From a virus: DNA of 24,196 nucleotides. Each line of letters opens with the position of its first letter. Positions within the stretch are counted from its first letter, which is position 1. The stretch covers positions 1-24,196 of the IMG/VR virus record IMGVR_UViG_3300042549_008168; one strand, written 5' to 3'. The position numbers and the translations under genes are program-made. Under the pieces are notes generated by a model, which ran no database searches, was not told the origin of the DNA, and saw only the letters and a list, made by a program, of their open reading frames with translations. Positions 13,817 to 21,558 of this stretch are shown piece by piece.

Positions 13817-13909
13817 TAATATTTATGACAAATCGACTCTAGGGCGAGATCAATCAGTTGTATAAAAAATTATTAACGCGATCTTAGGACGCACAAAATG
13901 TAAATCATT
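13817..13909 (+). other. Leader region of hsp20
   Basis: This 93-nt gap is less AT-rich than most. It contains AATATTTATGACAAA (13818-13832), resembling ATATTTATGATAA at 5266, but without TTTG at the usual distance. AGATC (13846-13850) and GATCT (13881-13885) can pair across an A-rich loop. It could be a structured leader for the heat-shock gene; the evidence is weak. Confidence 0.25.
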
Positions 13910-14323
13910 ATGAGTACACAATTCAATGAATGGGACATCCTATTCCACAATTTCTTCTTTCCGTCAAGCGGATTCGGCTCAGCCGCCACAACAAAACAAC
14001 CACACCCACTTAACATTTATTATGACGAAACAGGCCTTCACTTTGAAGTAGCATGTACTGGTCTTACTAAAAATGATGTTAAATTAGATATCGAAGATGA
14101 TATCTTAAAAATTAGTTATGACAAACCAGATGAAGCTATTGATAAACAAATTCCTCCTGGAACAATCCATAGAGGGTTATCTAAAAAATCCTTCAATTTA
14201 GGTTACAAAATTTCCAGTAAATATGATTTAAGTAAAACTGATGGTAAACTAGAAAATGGTTTGCTTGAAATCTTTATTCCTATTACTGAAAAAGCTAAAC
14301 CGAAAACACTTAAAATTAAATAA
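13910..14323 (+). CDS. hsp20: Small heat-shock protein (Hsp20/alpha-crystallin)
   Basis: ATP-independent holdase that binds unfolding proteins. The alpha-crystallin domain spans about residues 37-125: YYDETGLHFEVACTGL, NDVKLDIEDDILKISYDK, then the RGLSKKSFNLGYKI hairpin and GKLENGLLEIFIPI, which matches the LxNGxLxIxIP signature. The tail PKTLKIK is the family's C-terminal I/L-x-I/L oligomer-contact motif. The 36-residue N-terminus is rich in Phe and Ser (FHNFFFPSSGFGSA), as usual. The first 100 bases use more C-ending codons than neighbouring genes. The gene starts a chaperone cluster with groES and groEL and is followed by a hairpin. Phage copies of hsp20 are known from marine T4-like phages. 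Confidence 0.93.
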   Translation: MSTQFNEWDILFHNFFFPSSGFGSAATTKQPHPLNIYYDETGLHFEVACTGLTKNDVKLDIEDDILKISYDKPDEAIDKQIPPGTIHRGLSKKSFNLGYKISSKYDLSKTDGKLENGLLEIFIPITEKAKPKTLKIK

Positions 14324-14361
14324 AAACTCTCGCCCAAGAGTTTGGTTATCGGTTTATTTTT
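14324..14361 (+). terminator. Hairpin terminator after hsp20
   Basis: AAACTCT (14324-14330), a 6-nt loop, then AGAGTTT (14337-14343) follow the hsp20 stop directly. An alternative outer stem AAACCGA (14297-14303) with TCGGTTT (14349-14355) ends in ATTTTT. Either could stop transcription, though the T-run is short. The right arm overlaps the TTTG of the next promoter-like signal. Confidence 0.6.
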
Positions 14362-14370
14362 ACGTATATT
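14341..14370 (+). promoter_or_regulatory. Promoter candidate TTTG-N20-TATATT
   Basis: TTTG at 14341-14344 and TATATT at 14365-14370 with a 20-nt spacer; TATATT starts 26 nt before ATG 14391. The last bases before the start, AATAAGTTAT, are the same as before gene 44 at 16674, where TATATT is also at 26 nt. Confidence 0.55.
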
Positions 14371-14390
14371 ATATAAAACAAATAAGTTAT

Positions 14391-14693
14391 ATGGCAAATC
14401 CAAATTTTAAAGGTAGACAAAAAGGGTCTATCAAAAAGACATCAACTATTTCTGATCCACTTTTAGGTGATTATAAAATAGTGTTTGATGACAGTAGTTA
14501 TAATTTAATTTTCACTGAACCTGACACTCAGAAAGAAAAGGTAATAGGGTATTACTCTCAATTACCTAGTGCGTTAAGACGTATAGCTAAAGAGCAGGTT
14601 TTAGAGAAACAAACAACTTATACTCTAAGAGAGTATCTTACAGAATTAGAATCAACAATAACACAATTAAAAACTTTAATGAACTATGAGTAA
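14391..14693 (+). CDS. Conserved phage protein of unknown function (100 aa)
   Basis: I do not know a function. ATG 14391 is chosen because it follows the promoter-like signal and AATAAGTTAT leader; in-frame upstream codons to 14256 lie inside hsp20 and the terminator. The N-terminus is basic (FKGRQKGSIKKT), like a disordered nucleic-acid-binding tail. It is followed by a beta unit (DYKIVFDDSSYNLIF), a SQLPSALRRIAKEQ helix and a C-terminal Leu-rich helix (LREYLTELESTITQLKTL). The 3' end overlaps groES by 8 nt, so it leads the groES-groEL transcript and may be a partner or simply a passenger. Confidence 0.6.
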   Translation: MANPNFKGRQKGSIKKTSTISDPLLGDYKIVFDDSSYNLIFTEPDTQKEKVIGYYSQLPSALRRIAKEQVLEKQTTYTLREYLTELESTITQLKTLMNYE

Positions 14694-14979
14694 ATTAGTA
14701 CCAAGAGAAGGTAGTATTATTTTAAAGCAAATTGAGACTAGTGAAACTACAGTAGGTAATATTATTATTCCTGATATGGGTGATGATAGATCACTTATAG
14801 CTGAAGTTGTAGCAGTATCTGACGTTTACAATTACCACAAAGGTGAATTCATCCCAACAGACTTAAAAGTAGGTATGAAAGTTACAATCCCACCAATGGG
14901 AGCACAAAAAATCAAAATTGATAATGTAGATTACCTTATCATGGCACAAAACAACATTCCAGCAATTATAGAAGATTAA
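14686..14979 (+). CDS. groES: Co-chaperonin GroES (Cpn10)
   Basis: GroES caps the GroEL folding chamber. The 97-aa product matches the family from end to end: LVPREGSIILKQIE at the start (usual P-x-x-DRV-x-V), a mobile-loop segment with TTVGNIIIPD (21-30), then AEVVAVSDVY, LKVGMKVTIPPMGAQKIKIDN and the final DYLIMAQNNIPAII. The mobile-loop hydrophobic triad reads Ile-Ile-Ile, as needed to bind GroEL. T4 uses a different, larger co-chaperone (gp31) to fold its capsid protein; here a bacterial-type GroES is present instead. It overlaps the upstream gene by 8 nt and lies 2 nt before groEL. Confidence 0.93.
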   Translation: MSKLVPREGSIILKQIETSETTVGNIIIPDMGDDRSLIAEVVAVSDVYNYHKGEFIPTDLKVGMKVTIPPMGAQKIKIDNVDYLIMAQNNIPAIIED

Positions 14980-14981
14980 TC

Positions 14982-16619
14982 ATGACAGAAACAGTATTCG
15001 GAACAGAATTAAAAGGTAAGTTATTAAAGGGTGTTGAGAAGCTAAACAATAGTGTGGCATCAACATTAGGTCCAGCTGGTAGAACAGTTTTAATTAAGGA
15101 CAATCAAGGTCAATTAACCATTACTAAAGATGGTGTATCAGTTGCTAAAGCATTTGGTGACTTAGAAGATCAAGTAGAATCAATTGGGGCACAAGCAGTG
15201 AAACAAGTATCTATCAAAACTGGTAATTTAGTGGGTGATGGTACAACTACTTCAACAGTTTTAGCTCATGCTATTCTAGAAGAAGGATTAAAACATGTAT
15301 CTGCAGGTCAAAATCCAGTTGAAATTAAAAAAGGGATTGATGCCGCTGTAGAGGAAATTAAATCTGCATTAGATAATTTAACAGAAGATATCTCGGATAA
15401 TCAACAAATAAAAGAAGTTGCTACTATATCTGGTAACAATGATGAGGAAGTGGGTAATTTAATTGCTACTGCTTTAGAAAAAGTGGGTAGAGATGGAATT
15501 GTAGCCATTGAACAATCAAAAACTGGAGAAACATCTTTAGAGATTGTTGAGGGTATGCAATTTGATAGAGGTTACAAATCACCTTATTTTGTAACTGATA
15601 ATAACACTATGAATGCGTTATTAGACAATCCATACATTTTAATTTACAATGGTAGAATTGGTAATGTAAATGAATTAGTAAATGTATTAACATTAGCTAA
15701 CTCAGAAACAAGAGCATTATTAATTGTAGCTGAGGATATTGACGGTGAAGCTTTAGCTTTAACAATTGTTAACAAAGCAAGAGGGGTTGTAAAAGTAGCA
15801 GCGGTAAAAGCTCCGGAATTTGGAGATAGAAGAACAATGGCTTTAGAAGACTTAGCTGTTATTACAGGTGGTCAAGTATTATCTAAAGACAAAGGTCATA
15901 AATTGGATAAAATTGATGTTGCTACCTTAAAACAAGTATTAGGTTCAGCTCGTTCAGCTATTGTAGGTAAAGATAAAACAACAATTGTTGATGGTAGAGG
16001 TGAAGAAGAAGCTATTAAGTTAAGAGCTGAAGAAATCAAAATTCAAATTGATAATGCTGGTTCACCATTTGAAAAAGAGAAATTACAAGAACGTTTAGGT
16101 AAACTAATCGGAGGAGTAGCTATTATTAATGTTGGTGGTAACAGTGAGTTAGAAATTAAAGAGAAAAAAGATAGAGTAGAAGATGCTTTATTTGCTACAA
16201 AAGCCGCTCTTGAAGAAGGAATTGTAATTGGTGGTGGTACAGCTTTAATGTACGCTAGAAAAGCAATTACATTTGAAGGTTCAAATGACTATGTAAACGG
16301 TAAAAAAATTGTTTATAGAGCAGCTGGAGCTCCATTCTCTAAGATTTTAACTAATGCTGGACATGATCTAGTAGAAGTTCAATATTTAGGTTCTCAATTA
16401 ACTGATTCAGAAAAAGGAAGCAATTGGGCAGGTCTTAATTATAAAGACTTATCAGTAATGGACTTTAAAGGAGCAGGTATTATTGATCCTAAAAAAGTAA
16501 CTAGAGTAGCATTAGAAAATGCAGCTTCAGTTGCAGGTACATTATTGACAACTGAGTCAGTAATTTATGAAAAAATTGAAGACAAAGAAGAATCAAATCC
16601 TATGCAAGGTATGATGTAA
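14982..16619 (+). CDS. groEL: Chaperonin GroEL (Cpn60)
   Basis: ATP-driven folding chamber of 14 subunits. At 545 aa it is full length (E. coli 548). Key parts are intact: [10 protein letters not shown], the ATP site [13 protein letters not shown] (Asp86), the apical domain with [34 protein letters not shown], the [18 protein letters not shown] segment with the catalytic Asp, and a C-terminus ending in NPMQGMM, a shortened version of the usual Gly-Met tail. Compared with bacterial GroEL, the C-terminal equatorial region ([19 protein letters not shown]) is less typical. A complete phage groEL-groES pair is uncommon. Likely use is folding of phage proteins such as capsid protein. The gene has phage-like codon use, so it is not a recent host copy. 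Confidence 0.96.
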   Translation: MTETVFGTELKGKLLKGVEKLNNSVASTLGPAGRTVLIKDNQGQLTITKDGVSVAKAFGDLEDQVESIGAQAVKQVSIKTGNLVGDGTTTSTVLAHAILEEGLKHVSAGQNPVEIKKGIDAAVEEIKSALDNLTEDISDNQQIKEVATISGNNDEEVGNLIATALEKVGRDGIVAIEQSKTGETSLEIVEGMQFDRGYKSPYFVTDNNTMNALLDNPYILIYNGRIGNVNELVNVLTLANSETRALLIVAEDIDGEALALTIVNKARGVVKVAAVKAPEFGDRRTMALEDLAVITGGQVLSKDKGHKLDKIDVATLKQVLGSARSAIVGKDKTTIVDGRGEEEAIKLRAEEIKIQIDNAGSPFEKEKLQERLGKLIGGVAIINVGGNSELEIKEKKDRVEDALFATKAALEEGIVIGGGTALMYARKAITFEGSNDYVNGKKIVYRAAGAPFSKILTNAGHDLVEVQYLGSQLTDSEKGSNWAGLNYKDLSVMDFKGAGIIDPKKVTRVALENAASVAGTLLTTESVIYEKIEDKEESNPMQGMM

Positions 16620-16623
16620 TAAA

Positions 16624-16653
16624 TTTGGAGCCTCGAAAGAGGCTCCATATATT
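16624..16653 (+). promoter_or_regulatory. Promoter candidate TTTG-N20-TATATT with hairpin spacer
   Basis: TTTG at 16624-16627 and TATATT at 16648-16653, 20-nt spacer, TATATT 26 nt before the gene 44 ATG. The spacer is entirely occupied by the perfect hairpin described at 16627-16646. Confidence 0.55.
16627..16646 (+). terminator. GAAA-capped hairpin after groEL
   Basis: GGAGCCTC-GAAA-GAGGCTCC is a perfect 8-bp GC-rich stem with a stable GNRA tetraloop, 7 nt after the groEL stop (a T-A pair can extend it). There is no T-run; AT-rich sequence follows. It may terminate transcription or protect a 3' end, and it also fills the promoter-like spacer. Confidence 0.6.
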
Positions 16654-16673
16654 ATAATAAATTAATAAGTTAT

Positions 16674-17585
16674 ATGTTTAATAAAAAACACACTTTATTT
16701 ACTGAAAAATACAGACCTGATACATTAGAAGGTTACATTGGTAATGATGATTTTAAATCATCTCTACAACAATGGATTGACACTAATGATGTTCCTCACT
16801 TATTATTATGTGGAGGCGCTGGTACAGGTAAAACTACAGCCGCTAAATTAATTGTTAACAACATTAATTGTGACTACGTTTACATTAACTGTTCAGATGA
16901 AAATGGTATTGATACAATCAGAGATAAAGTAAAATCATTCGCTTCAGCAGCTAGTTTCAAACCTCAGAAAGTAGTGATAATGGATGAAGCTGATTTCTTA
17001 ACAATTAACGCTCAAGCAGCTCTACGTAATGTAATTGAGACATTCAGTTTAACAACTCGTTTTATCTTTACTTGCAACTATGTTGAACGTATTATTGATC
17101 CAATCCAATCTAGAACTGTTGTATTTGAGTTAACACCTCCATCAATGCATGATGTTGCTTTCAAATGTGTTGAGATTTTAGATTTAGAGGGTGTTACTTA
17201 TACTAAAGCTGATATAGTAAGAATTGTTAAACAAACTTATCCTGATATTAGAAAGACTTTAAATCTATTACAATCATCTATTAAAGATAATGATTTACAG
17301 CAAAGTAGAGAAGTAACTAATTTCAATCAAACATCAGATCAAATAATAACTTTACTTAAAGGTCAAAACATTAAAAACTTTACTACTATAAGACAACTAG
17401 TAATGGATTCAAATGTTAGAGATTATAATGAGTTATATAGAGTATTATTTGAACGAGCAGATGAATTTACTAATTCAGCTATAGCAACTCTTATTATAGC
17501 AGATTATCAATACAAATCAATCATGGCACCTGATAAAGAAATTACATTTTGCGGGTGTATAGCAAAATTATTAACAACTAAATAA
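16674..17585 (+). CDS. 44: Clamp-loader AAA+ ATPase (gp44-like)
   Basis: Large subunit of the clamp loader, which opens the gp45 ring using ATP. The 303 aa (T4 gp44 is 319) contain FTEKYRPDTLEGYIG at the start, Walker A GGAGTGKTT (47-55), Walker B VVIMDEAD (100-107), sensor-1 TCN (133-135) and the arginine-finger motif, SRT (146-148) where many family members have SRC. The sensor-2 region PDIRKTLNLLQ is also present. The C-terminal domain should form the collar. The gene starts a new transcript after groEL. The next genes are an unknown 80-aa protein and gp62, its usual partner. Confidence 0.95.
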   Translation: MFNKKHTLFTEKYRPDTLEGYIGNDDFKSSLQQWIDTNDVPHLLLCGGAGTGKTTAAKLIVNNINCDYVYINCSDENGIDTIRDKVKSFASAASFKPQKVVIMDEADFLTINAQAALRNVIETFSLTTRFIFTCNYVERIIDPIQSRTVVFELTPPSMHDVAFKCVEILDLEGVTYTKADIVRIVKQTYPDIRKTLNLLQSSIKDNDLQQSREVTNFNQTSDQIITLLKGQNIKNFTTIRQLVMDSNVRDYNELYRVLFERADEFTNSAIATLIIADYQYKSIMAPDKEITFCGCIAKLLTTK

Positions 17586-17593
17586 AAATCGCA

Positions 17594-17836
17594 ATGGACG
17601 AAATGCAACCACAAATGAATCTTGATTTAACTAAAACAACTCCAATTTTAACTGCTGCTGGTGGTAAAATTTGGCATCAAGGTTATATCTTGAGAAAAGT
17701 ATCTAAATTTGTAACTGGAACACCAGATGATAATGTTTTACCAATTCAGGTATTTTATGACCCAGAAACAGGTGAAATCTTAAAAGAAGGATTGCCAGCT
17801 GAATTATCATTTATTATTGAAGGTGACGAAGCTTAA
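17594..17836 (+). CDS. Unknown 80-aa protein between genes 44 and 62
   Basis: A small acidic protein, mainly beta: a hydrophilic start, GGKIWHQGYILRKVSKFV (24-41), a central IQVFYDPETGEILKEG hairpin (47-62) and an acidic end. The DPETGEIL hairpin is common in small phage proteins but diagnoses nothing. No family is recognised. It lies 8 nt after gene 44, and its last 20 bases overlap the start chosen for the gp62-like gene, so it is translationally coupled to the clamp loader. Confidence 0.55.
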   Translation: MDEMQPQMNLDLTKTTPILTAAGGKIWHQGYILRKVSKFVTGTPDDNVLPIQVFYDPETGEILKEGLPAELSFIIEGDEA

Positions 17837-18242
17837 AAGTATTTTTGATTGGGTGAAGCAAATATCATATGATAAAGAACCTTGGTCCTCATTTACTATT
17901 GAGGAACAAGATATGTTCAATAATTTTATGATAAATAAAATCATATCAATGAATCCAAACTACATTGAATTAGTAGCTGAGATTCAGGAGCACCAAATGC
18001 CTAAAGACAAATTATATCAATTCTATTGTCAAGCTTTACCTAAACAAAAGTTTTTTAACAAGTATCAAAAACCTTCAAAACAACAGTATAGTAAGGAAGT
18101 ATTAGGTTTATTAGCTGAATACTTCCAAGCTAGTACTAGAGAAGTTTTAGACTACTGTGATATTTTATCTAAACAAGATGTTATAGATATAATATTACAA
18201 TTAGGAAAGGATGACAAAGAAATTAAAAAATTATTAAAATGA
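17817..18242 (+). CDS. 62: Clamp-loader small subunit (gp62-like)
   Basis: Divergent homologue of T4 gp62, the single subunit that completes the gp44/62 clamp loader. Matching features: KSIFDWVKQIS near the start, a SSFTIEEQDMFNNFMINKIISMNP segment (24-47), YCQALPKQKFFNKYQKP (69-85) and a helical C-terminus with LAEYFQASTREVLDYC. T4 gp62 is 187 aa, this is 141 aa, about the size of the short versions in marine T4-like phages. The start is non-ATG: TTG 17817 or GTG 17823, both inside the preceding gene. Position after gene 44 strongly supports the call. The stop overlaps the next start by 4 nt. Confidence 0.8.
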   Translation: MKVTKLKSIFDWVKQISYDKEPWSSFTIEEQDMFNNFMINKIISMNPNYIELVAEIQEHQMPKDKLYQFYCQALPKQKFFNKYQKPSKQQYSKEVLGLLAEYFQASTREVLDYCDILSKQDVIDIILQLGKDDKEIKKLLK

Positions 18243-18460
18243 ACACACCACTAAATCCACATTTGTATAGAATGCTAAAAACATCAGCTGAAGCAGATAA
18301 AGCAAAAGCTATGTTAACATTAAATTTATTATCAGAAAACCCAGCTGGTATTGGAGATCACTCAACAGAAGATTTCTATAGCAATGCTGAAGAAGCTTTA
18401 AAAATGTTAATTGACGCTGATGATAGATTAGATGCATTAAAAATGTATTTTGAACAATAA
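18239..18460 (+). CDS. Small conserved phage protein (73 aa)
   Basis: A soluble helical protein of a type I associate with T4-like marine phages: PLNPHLYRMLKTS, then KAMLTLNLLSENPAGIGDHS (23-42) and a last helix EEALKMLIDADDRLDALKMYF. Function is unknown. The ATGA overlap with gp62 places it in the replication transcript. It is acidic and could be a small regulator or structural helper, without evidence for either. Confidence 0.65.
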   Translation: MNTPLNPHLYRMLKTSAEADKAKAMLTLNLLSENPAGIGDHSTEDFYSNAEEALKMLIDADDRLDALKMYFEQ

Positions 18461-18462
18461 TT

Positions 18463-18900
18463 ATGAGCGACTCAGTAACAAAATATGAAGAAATGACTAA
18501 AAACTCAGATGTAAAGCCAAACTTTAAAATATCAGATAAATTTCCTGAATACCCAAGAATGTCAGACACTGTTAGACAATTGGAAAAAGAATATCCAGTT
18601 ATAGCAGATGAATTCAAGGAAATACTAGTAGCACAGTATGAGTTATTTGCTCAAAAGATGTTATCATATGGTATGGGAAACATTTCAATGGGTTCTAATT
18701 TAGAAACTAAAGAGGAAACTAGGTTTTCACTTACAGCTATTTGGATTAGAATGAATGATAAAATGAATCGTTTGAAAAATCTAGTTTTATTAGGTAATAA
18801 AAATCCTTTAGATAATGAGCCAACAATTGACGCATGGATTGACATGGTTAATTATGCTGTTATAGCTCAGATTGTTAGTAAAGGTAAATGGAAAAAATAA
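18463..18900 (+). CDS. DUF1599 (Nmad1) domain protein
   Basis: The C-terminal 85 residues fit the DUF1599 family, also called nucleotide modification associated domain 1: LFAQKMLSYGMGNISMG (60-76), then LTAIWIRMNDKMNRLKNLVL (90-109), NEPTIDAWIDMVNYAVIAQIV (117-137) and a Lys-rich end. It is an all-alpha domain with conserved acidic/Asn residues; a link to modified nucleotides has been proposed from gene context, not shown. The N-terminal 45 residues are specific and partly disordered. It lies 2 nt after the previous gene. Together with the deazaguanine genes it may hint at nucleotide chemistry, although it sits 10 kb away. Confidence 0.7.
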   Translation: MSDSVTKYEEMTKNSDVKPNFKISDKFPEYPRMSDTVRQLEKEYPVIADEFKEILVAQYELFAQKMLSYGMGNISMGSNLETKEETRFSLTAIWIRMNDKMNRLKNLVLLGNKNPLDNEPTIDAWIDMVNYAVIAQIVSKGKWKK

Positions 18901-18906
18901 AATATT

Positions 18907-19878
18907 TTGGCTAAAAAAATTCCTCAAGTATTAAGAGAAATAAAAAAAGTAAGTGTACCTGAAATAAATTATGCTTTCAATAAAAATATTTCTTACTCAC
19001 AGTTAAGTATCTACTCTAGTTGTCCCCATAGATGGGGATTAAGATATAGAGATGGGTATAAGGTATTTGAACCTAGCATACATGCTGTGTTTGGAACTGC
19101 CTTACATGTTACCCTTCAAGAATACTTAACTGTACTATATGAGGAAAGTAAAGCAGCTGCTGACAGATTAGATTCAGAAACTACCTTAAAGAACTCAATA
19201 CGGGATGAATATCAAAATTTCTATGATAAGAATAAAAAAATTCATTTTAGTAACGCGGCTGAATTAGCTGAGTTTTATGAAGATGGAATGAATATTATCA
19301 ACTATGTTAGAAAGAAAAGTGGTACTTATTTTTCAAAGCGTGGATGGTATTTAGTAGGCTGTGAAATGCCTTTAGTATTAAAACCTACTAAAAATATATC
19401 CAATGTACTATTTGGAGGATTTTTAGATGTAGTATTTTATCATGAACCTACAAATACTATAAAGATTCTTGATATTAAAACCTCAACTAGAGGTTGGGGT
19501 GATAAAGATAAAAAAGATGATGTTAAAACATCTCAATTAGTCTTATATAAAAAATTCTTTGCTGAACAATATAATTTCCCTATTGATAATATTGAAGTAG
19601 AATATTTTATTACTAGAAGAAAAGTATATGAAGAAGGAGATTTTCCTCAAAAACGTATACAAGAATTTAAACCAGCAGCTGGTAAAGTTAAAATAAATAA
19701 ATCAACTCAACTATTAGAGACATTTATAAATGATACATTCAATTCTGATGGAACATTTAAAATGCATGAGTTAGAAAAAAAGCCCTCACCGTCAAATTGT
19801 AGGTTCTGTCAATACAAAGACAACCCAGATTTGTGTAATAAGAATGAAGAAGTCAAAAAGCAATTTACGTTTTATTAA
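18907..19878 (+). CDS. PD-(D/E)XK nuclease, RecB/Cas4-like with Fe-S cysteines
   Basis: The nuclease core is complete: SYSQLSIYSSCPHRWGLRYR (30-48), GTALH with His67, GGFLDVVF with Asp174, ILDIKTS with Asp189 and Lys191, and QLVLY with Gln210. Cys39 at the N-terminal side plus Cys298, Cys301 (CRFC) and Cys310 near the C-terminus form the four-Cys pattern that holds an iron-sulfur cluster in AddB/Cas4-type nucleases. Such enzymes resect or trim DNA ends in recombination and replication. The start appears to be TTG 18907, 6 nt after the previous stop. The 323 aa have no helicase domain. It is the last gene before a promoter-like gap. Confidence 0.88.
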   Translation: MAKKIPQVLREIKKVSVPEINYAFNKNISYSQLSIYSSCPHRWGLRYRDGYKVFEPSIHAVFGTALHVTLQEYLTVLYEESKAAADRLDSETTLKNSIRDEYQNFYDKNKKIHFSNAAELAEFYEDGMNIINYVRKKSGTYFSKRGWYLVGCEMPLVLKPTKNISNVLFGGFLDVVFYHEPTNTIKILDIKTSTRGWGDKDKKDDVKTSQLVLYKKFFAEQYNFPIDNIEVEYFITRRKVYEEGDFPQKRIQEFKPAAGKVKINKSTQLLETFINDTFNSDGTFKMHELEKKPSPSNCRFCQYKDNPDLCNKNEEVKKQFTFY

Positions 19879-19883
19879 GACTC

Positions 19884-19899
19884 CATATATTTATATATA
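19884..19899 (+). promoter_or_regulatory. Weak promoter-like AT element
   Basis: CATATATTTATATATA contains TATATT at 19886-19891, 31 nt before ATG 19917, the same distance as before 4138 and 5295. CTCCATATATT (19881-19891) is identical to 16643-16653. There is no TTTG 20 nt upstream, so the call is weaker than the others. Confidence 0.35.
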
Positions 19900-19916
19900 A
19901 CATTAAAACATAAATT

Positions 19917-20105
19917 ATGGCAAACAATCAACAATTAACAAGTGTAAAGGTAGATAAAGAAATATTTGAAGCCTTCAAAATTGAATGTGTTAAAACTAAG
20001 TTTTCACTTCAAAAATTAGCAGATCGTGGTATGCATTTATACTTAACTGATCCTGAATTCCAAAAAATAGTTCACAACCATATGAACTTAGAATTAAAAA
20101 AATAA
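19917..20105 (+). CDS. Possible ribbon-helix-helix DNA-binding protein (62 aa)
   Basis: The product reads as a strand followed by two helices: LTSVKVDKEIFEAFKIECV (7-25), then TKFSLQKLADRGMHLYLTD (27-45), the order of ribbon-helix-helix repressors. A polar C-terminal helix follows with a His pair. Similar small proteins (FSLQKLADRxMHLY) recur in T4-like marine phages. It would bind DNA as a dimer through the strand, but the targets are unknown. It is the only candidate transcription regulator in the window. Leader AAACATAAATT precedes the ATG. Confidence 0.6.
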   Translation: MANNQQLTSVKVDKEIFEAFKIECVKTKFSLQKLADRGMHLYLTDPEFQKIVHNHMNLELKK

Positions 20106-20124
20106 TAAAAACAAAATCAGTTTT

Positions 20125-21552
20125 ATGCAAATAGAAGGTTATTTACCTCCTGACCAACGTAAGAAAATCTTATTCATTTGTGATGACATAAGAATGCATT
20201 CAGGAGTAGCTACAATGTCCCGAGAAATAGTTTTAGGTACAGCACAACATTATAATTGGGTATCAATAGCGGCAGCTATAGATCATCCTGAAGCTGGAAA
20301 GAGATTAGATTTATCTCAAGCCACTAATCAAGAAACAGGTTTAACTGACTCATCAGTTGTATTATATCCTAACAATGGTTATGGTAACGCTGATTTAATT
20401 AGAGCTTTAATCAAAGCTGAAAAACCTGATGCCTTATTCTTCTTTACAGACCCAAGATATTATGATTGGTTGTTTGCAATTGAGAATGAGATTAGAAAAC
20501 AAATTCCAATGATTTACATTAATATTTGGGATGACTTACCAGCTCCGTTATACAATAGAGCATTTTACGAATCATGTGATACCTTATTAGCAATTAGTAA
20601 ACAAACTAGAAACATCAATAAAATGGTTTTAGGTGCTAAAGCTAAAGACAAAATCATTACTTATGTACCCCATGGTATTAATGAAAAAGTATTTTATCCT
20701 ATAGCTGATAAAAATGAATTAGTAGATACTAAAAAAAGAATATTTGGTGATAAAGAGTTTGACTTTACATTACTTTTCAATTCTAGAAATATTAGAAGAA
20801 AATGTATTAGTGATTTATTAGCCGCTCATAAATTATTTTTAGATTCATTACCTAAAGAAAAAGCAGATAAAGTTGCCTTAGTATTACATACACAACCTGT
20901 AGATAATAATGGTACAGATTTATTTGCTGTTAGAGAATTATTATTTGGTAAAAATTCAAATGTATTCTTTTCAGATCAAAGATTAGATCCTAAAGATATG
21001 AATTTACTTTATAATATAGCAGATACAGTTGTATTACCTACTTCAAATGAAGGATGGGGATTAGCACTTACAGAAGCTATGATGGCGGGTAAAATGATTA
21101 TCGCTAATGTGACAGGAGGTATGCAAGATCAAATGAGATTTACTGATGAAAAGGGTAAATGGATTGATTTTACTCCTGAATTCCCTTCAAACCATTTTGG
21201 TAAATATAAGGATCATGGTAAATGGGCGGTACCAGTATTTCCAAACAACATGTCTTTAGTAGGTTCACCTACAACACCTTATATTTGGGATGATAAATTA
21301 GATTTTAGAGAATTAGCTTTAGCTATTCAAAAGATATATGAAATGTCTCCTGAAACTAGAAAGGAAAATGGTTTAGCAGCTAGAGAATGGGTTACATCTG
21401 ATGAATCTGGTATGTCAGCTAGAGTGATGTGTAAGAATGTTATTAAAGATATTGATTTAACTTTAAATACATTTAAACCAAGAAAATCATTTGAGTTTAT
21501 CAAGGCTGAAGAAATACCAGCATTAGAATTAGTTCACCCACTAACATATTAA
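20125..21552 (+). CDS. GT-B fold glycosyltransferase (GT4-like)
   Basis: A 475-aa glycosyltransferase of the two-Rossmann-domain type. The N-terminal domain has KKILFICDDIRMHSGVATMS (13-32) with the Gly-rich acceptor loop. The linker contains VPHGINEKVFYP (179-190), typical of GT4. The C-terminal donor domain has LLFNSRNIRRKC and the EX7E nucleotide-sugar motif at Glu309-Glu317 (NEGWGLALTEAMMAGK). These enzymes transfer a sugar from a nucleotide sugar with retention. Unlike T4 alpha- and beta-glucosyltransferases for hydroxymethylcytosine, it looks like a bacterial polysaccharide or protein enzyme. It is followed by a second GT-B gene 6 nt on. Acceptor is unknown: phage DNA or virion protein are possible. 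Confidence 0.88.
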   Translation: MQIEGYLPPDQRKKILFICDDIRMHSGVATMSREIVLGTAQHYNWVSIAAAIDHPEAGKRLDLSQATNQETGLTDSSVVLYPNNGYGNADLIRALIKAEKPDALFFFTDPRYYDWLFAIENEIRKQIPMIYINIWDDLPAPLYNRAFYESCDTLLAISKQTRNINKMVLGAKAKDKIITYVPHGINEKVFYPIADKNELVDTKKRIFGDKEFDFTLLFNSRNIRRKCISDLLAAHKLFLDSLPKEKADKVALVLHTQPVDNNGTDLFAVRELLFGKNSNVFFSDQRLDPKDMNLLYNIADTVVLPTSNEGWGLALTEAMMAGKMIIANVTGGMQDQMRFTDEKGKWIDFTPEFPSNHFGKYKDHGKWAVPVFPNNMSLVGSPTTPYIWDDKLDFRELALAIQKIYEMSPETRKENGLAAREWVTSDESGMSARVMCKNVIKDIDLTLNTFKPRKSFEFIKAEEIPALELVHPLTY

Positions 21553-21558
21553 TACGTT

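Noticed and set aside
14256-14390. Longer start for the 100-aa gene before groES
   Set aside because: The extra 45 codons lie within hsp20 and its terminator hairpin, and ATG 14391 has the promoter-like signal and leader shared with gene 44.
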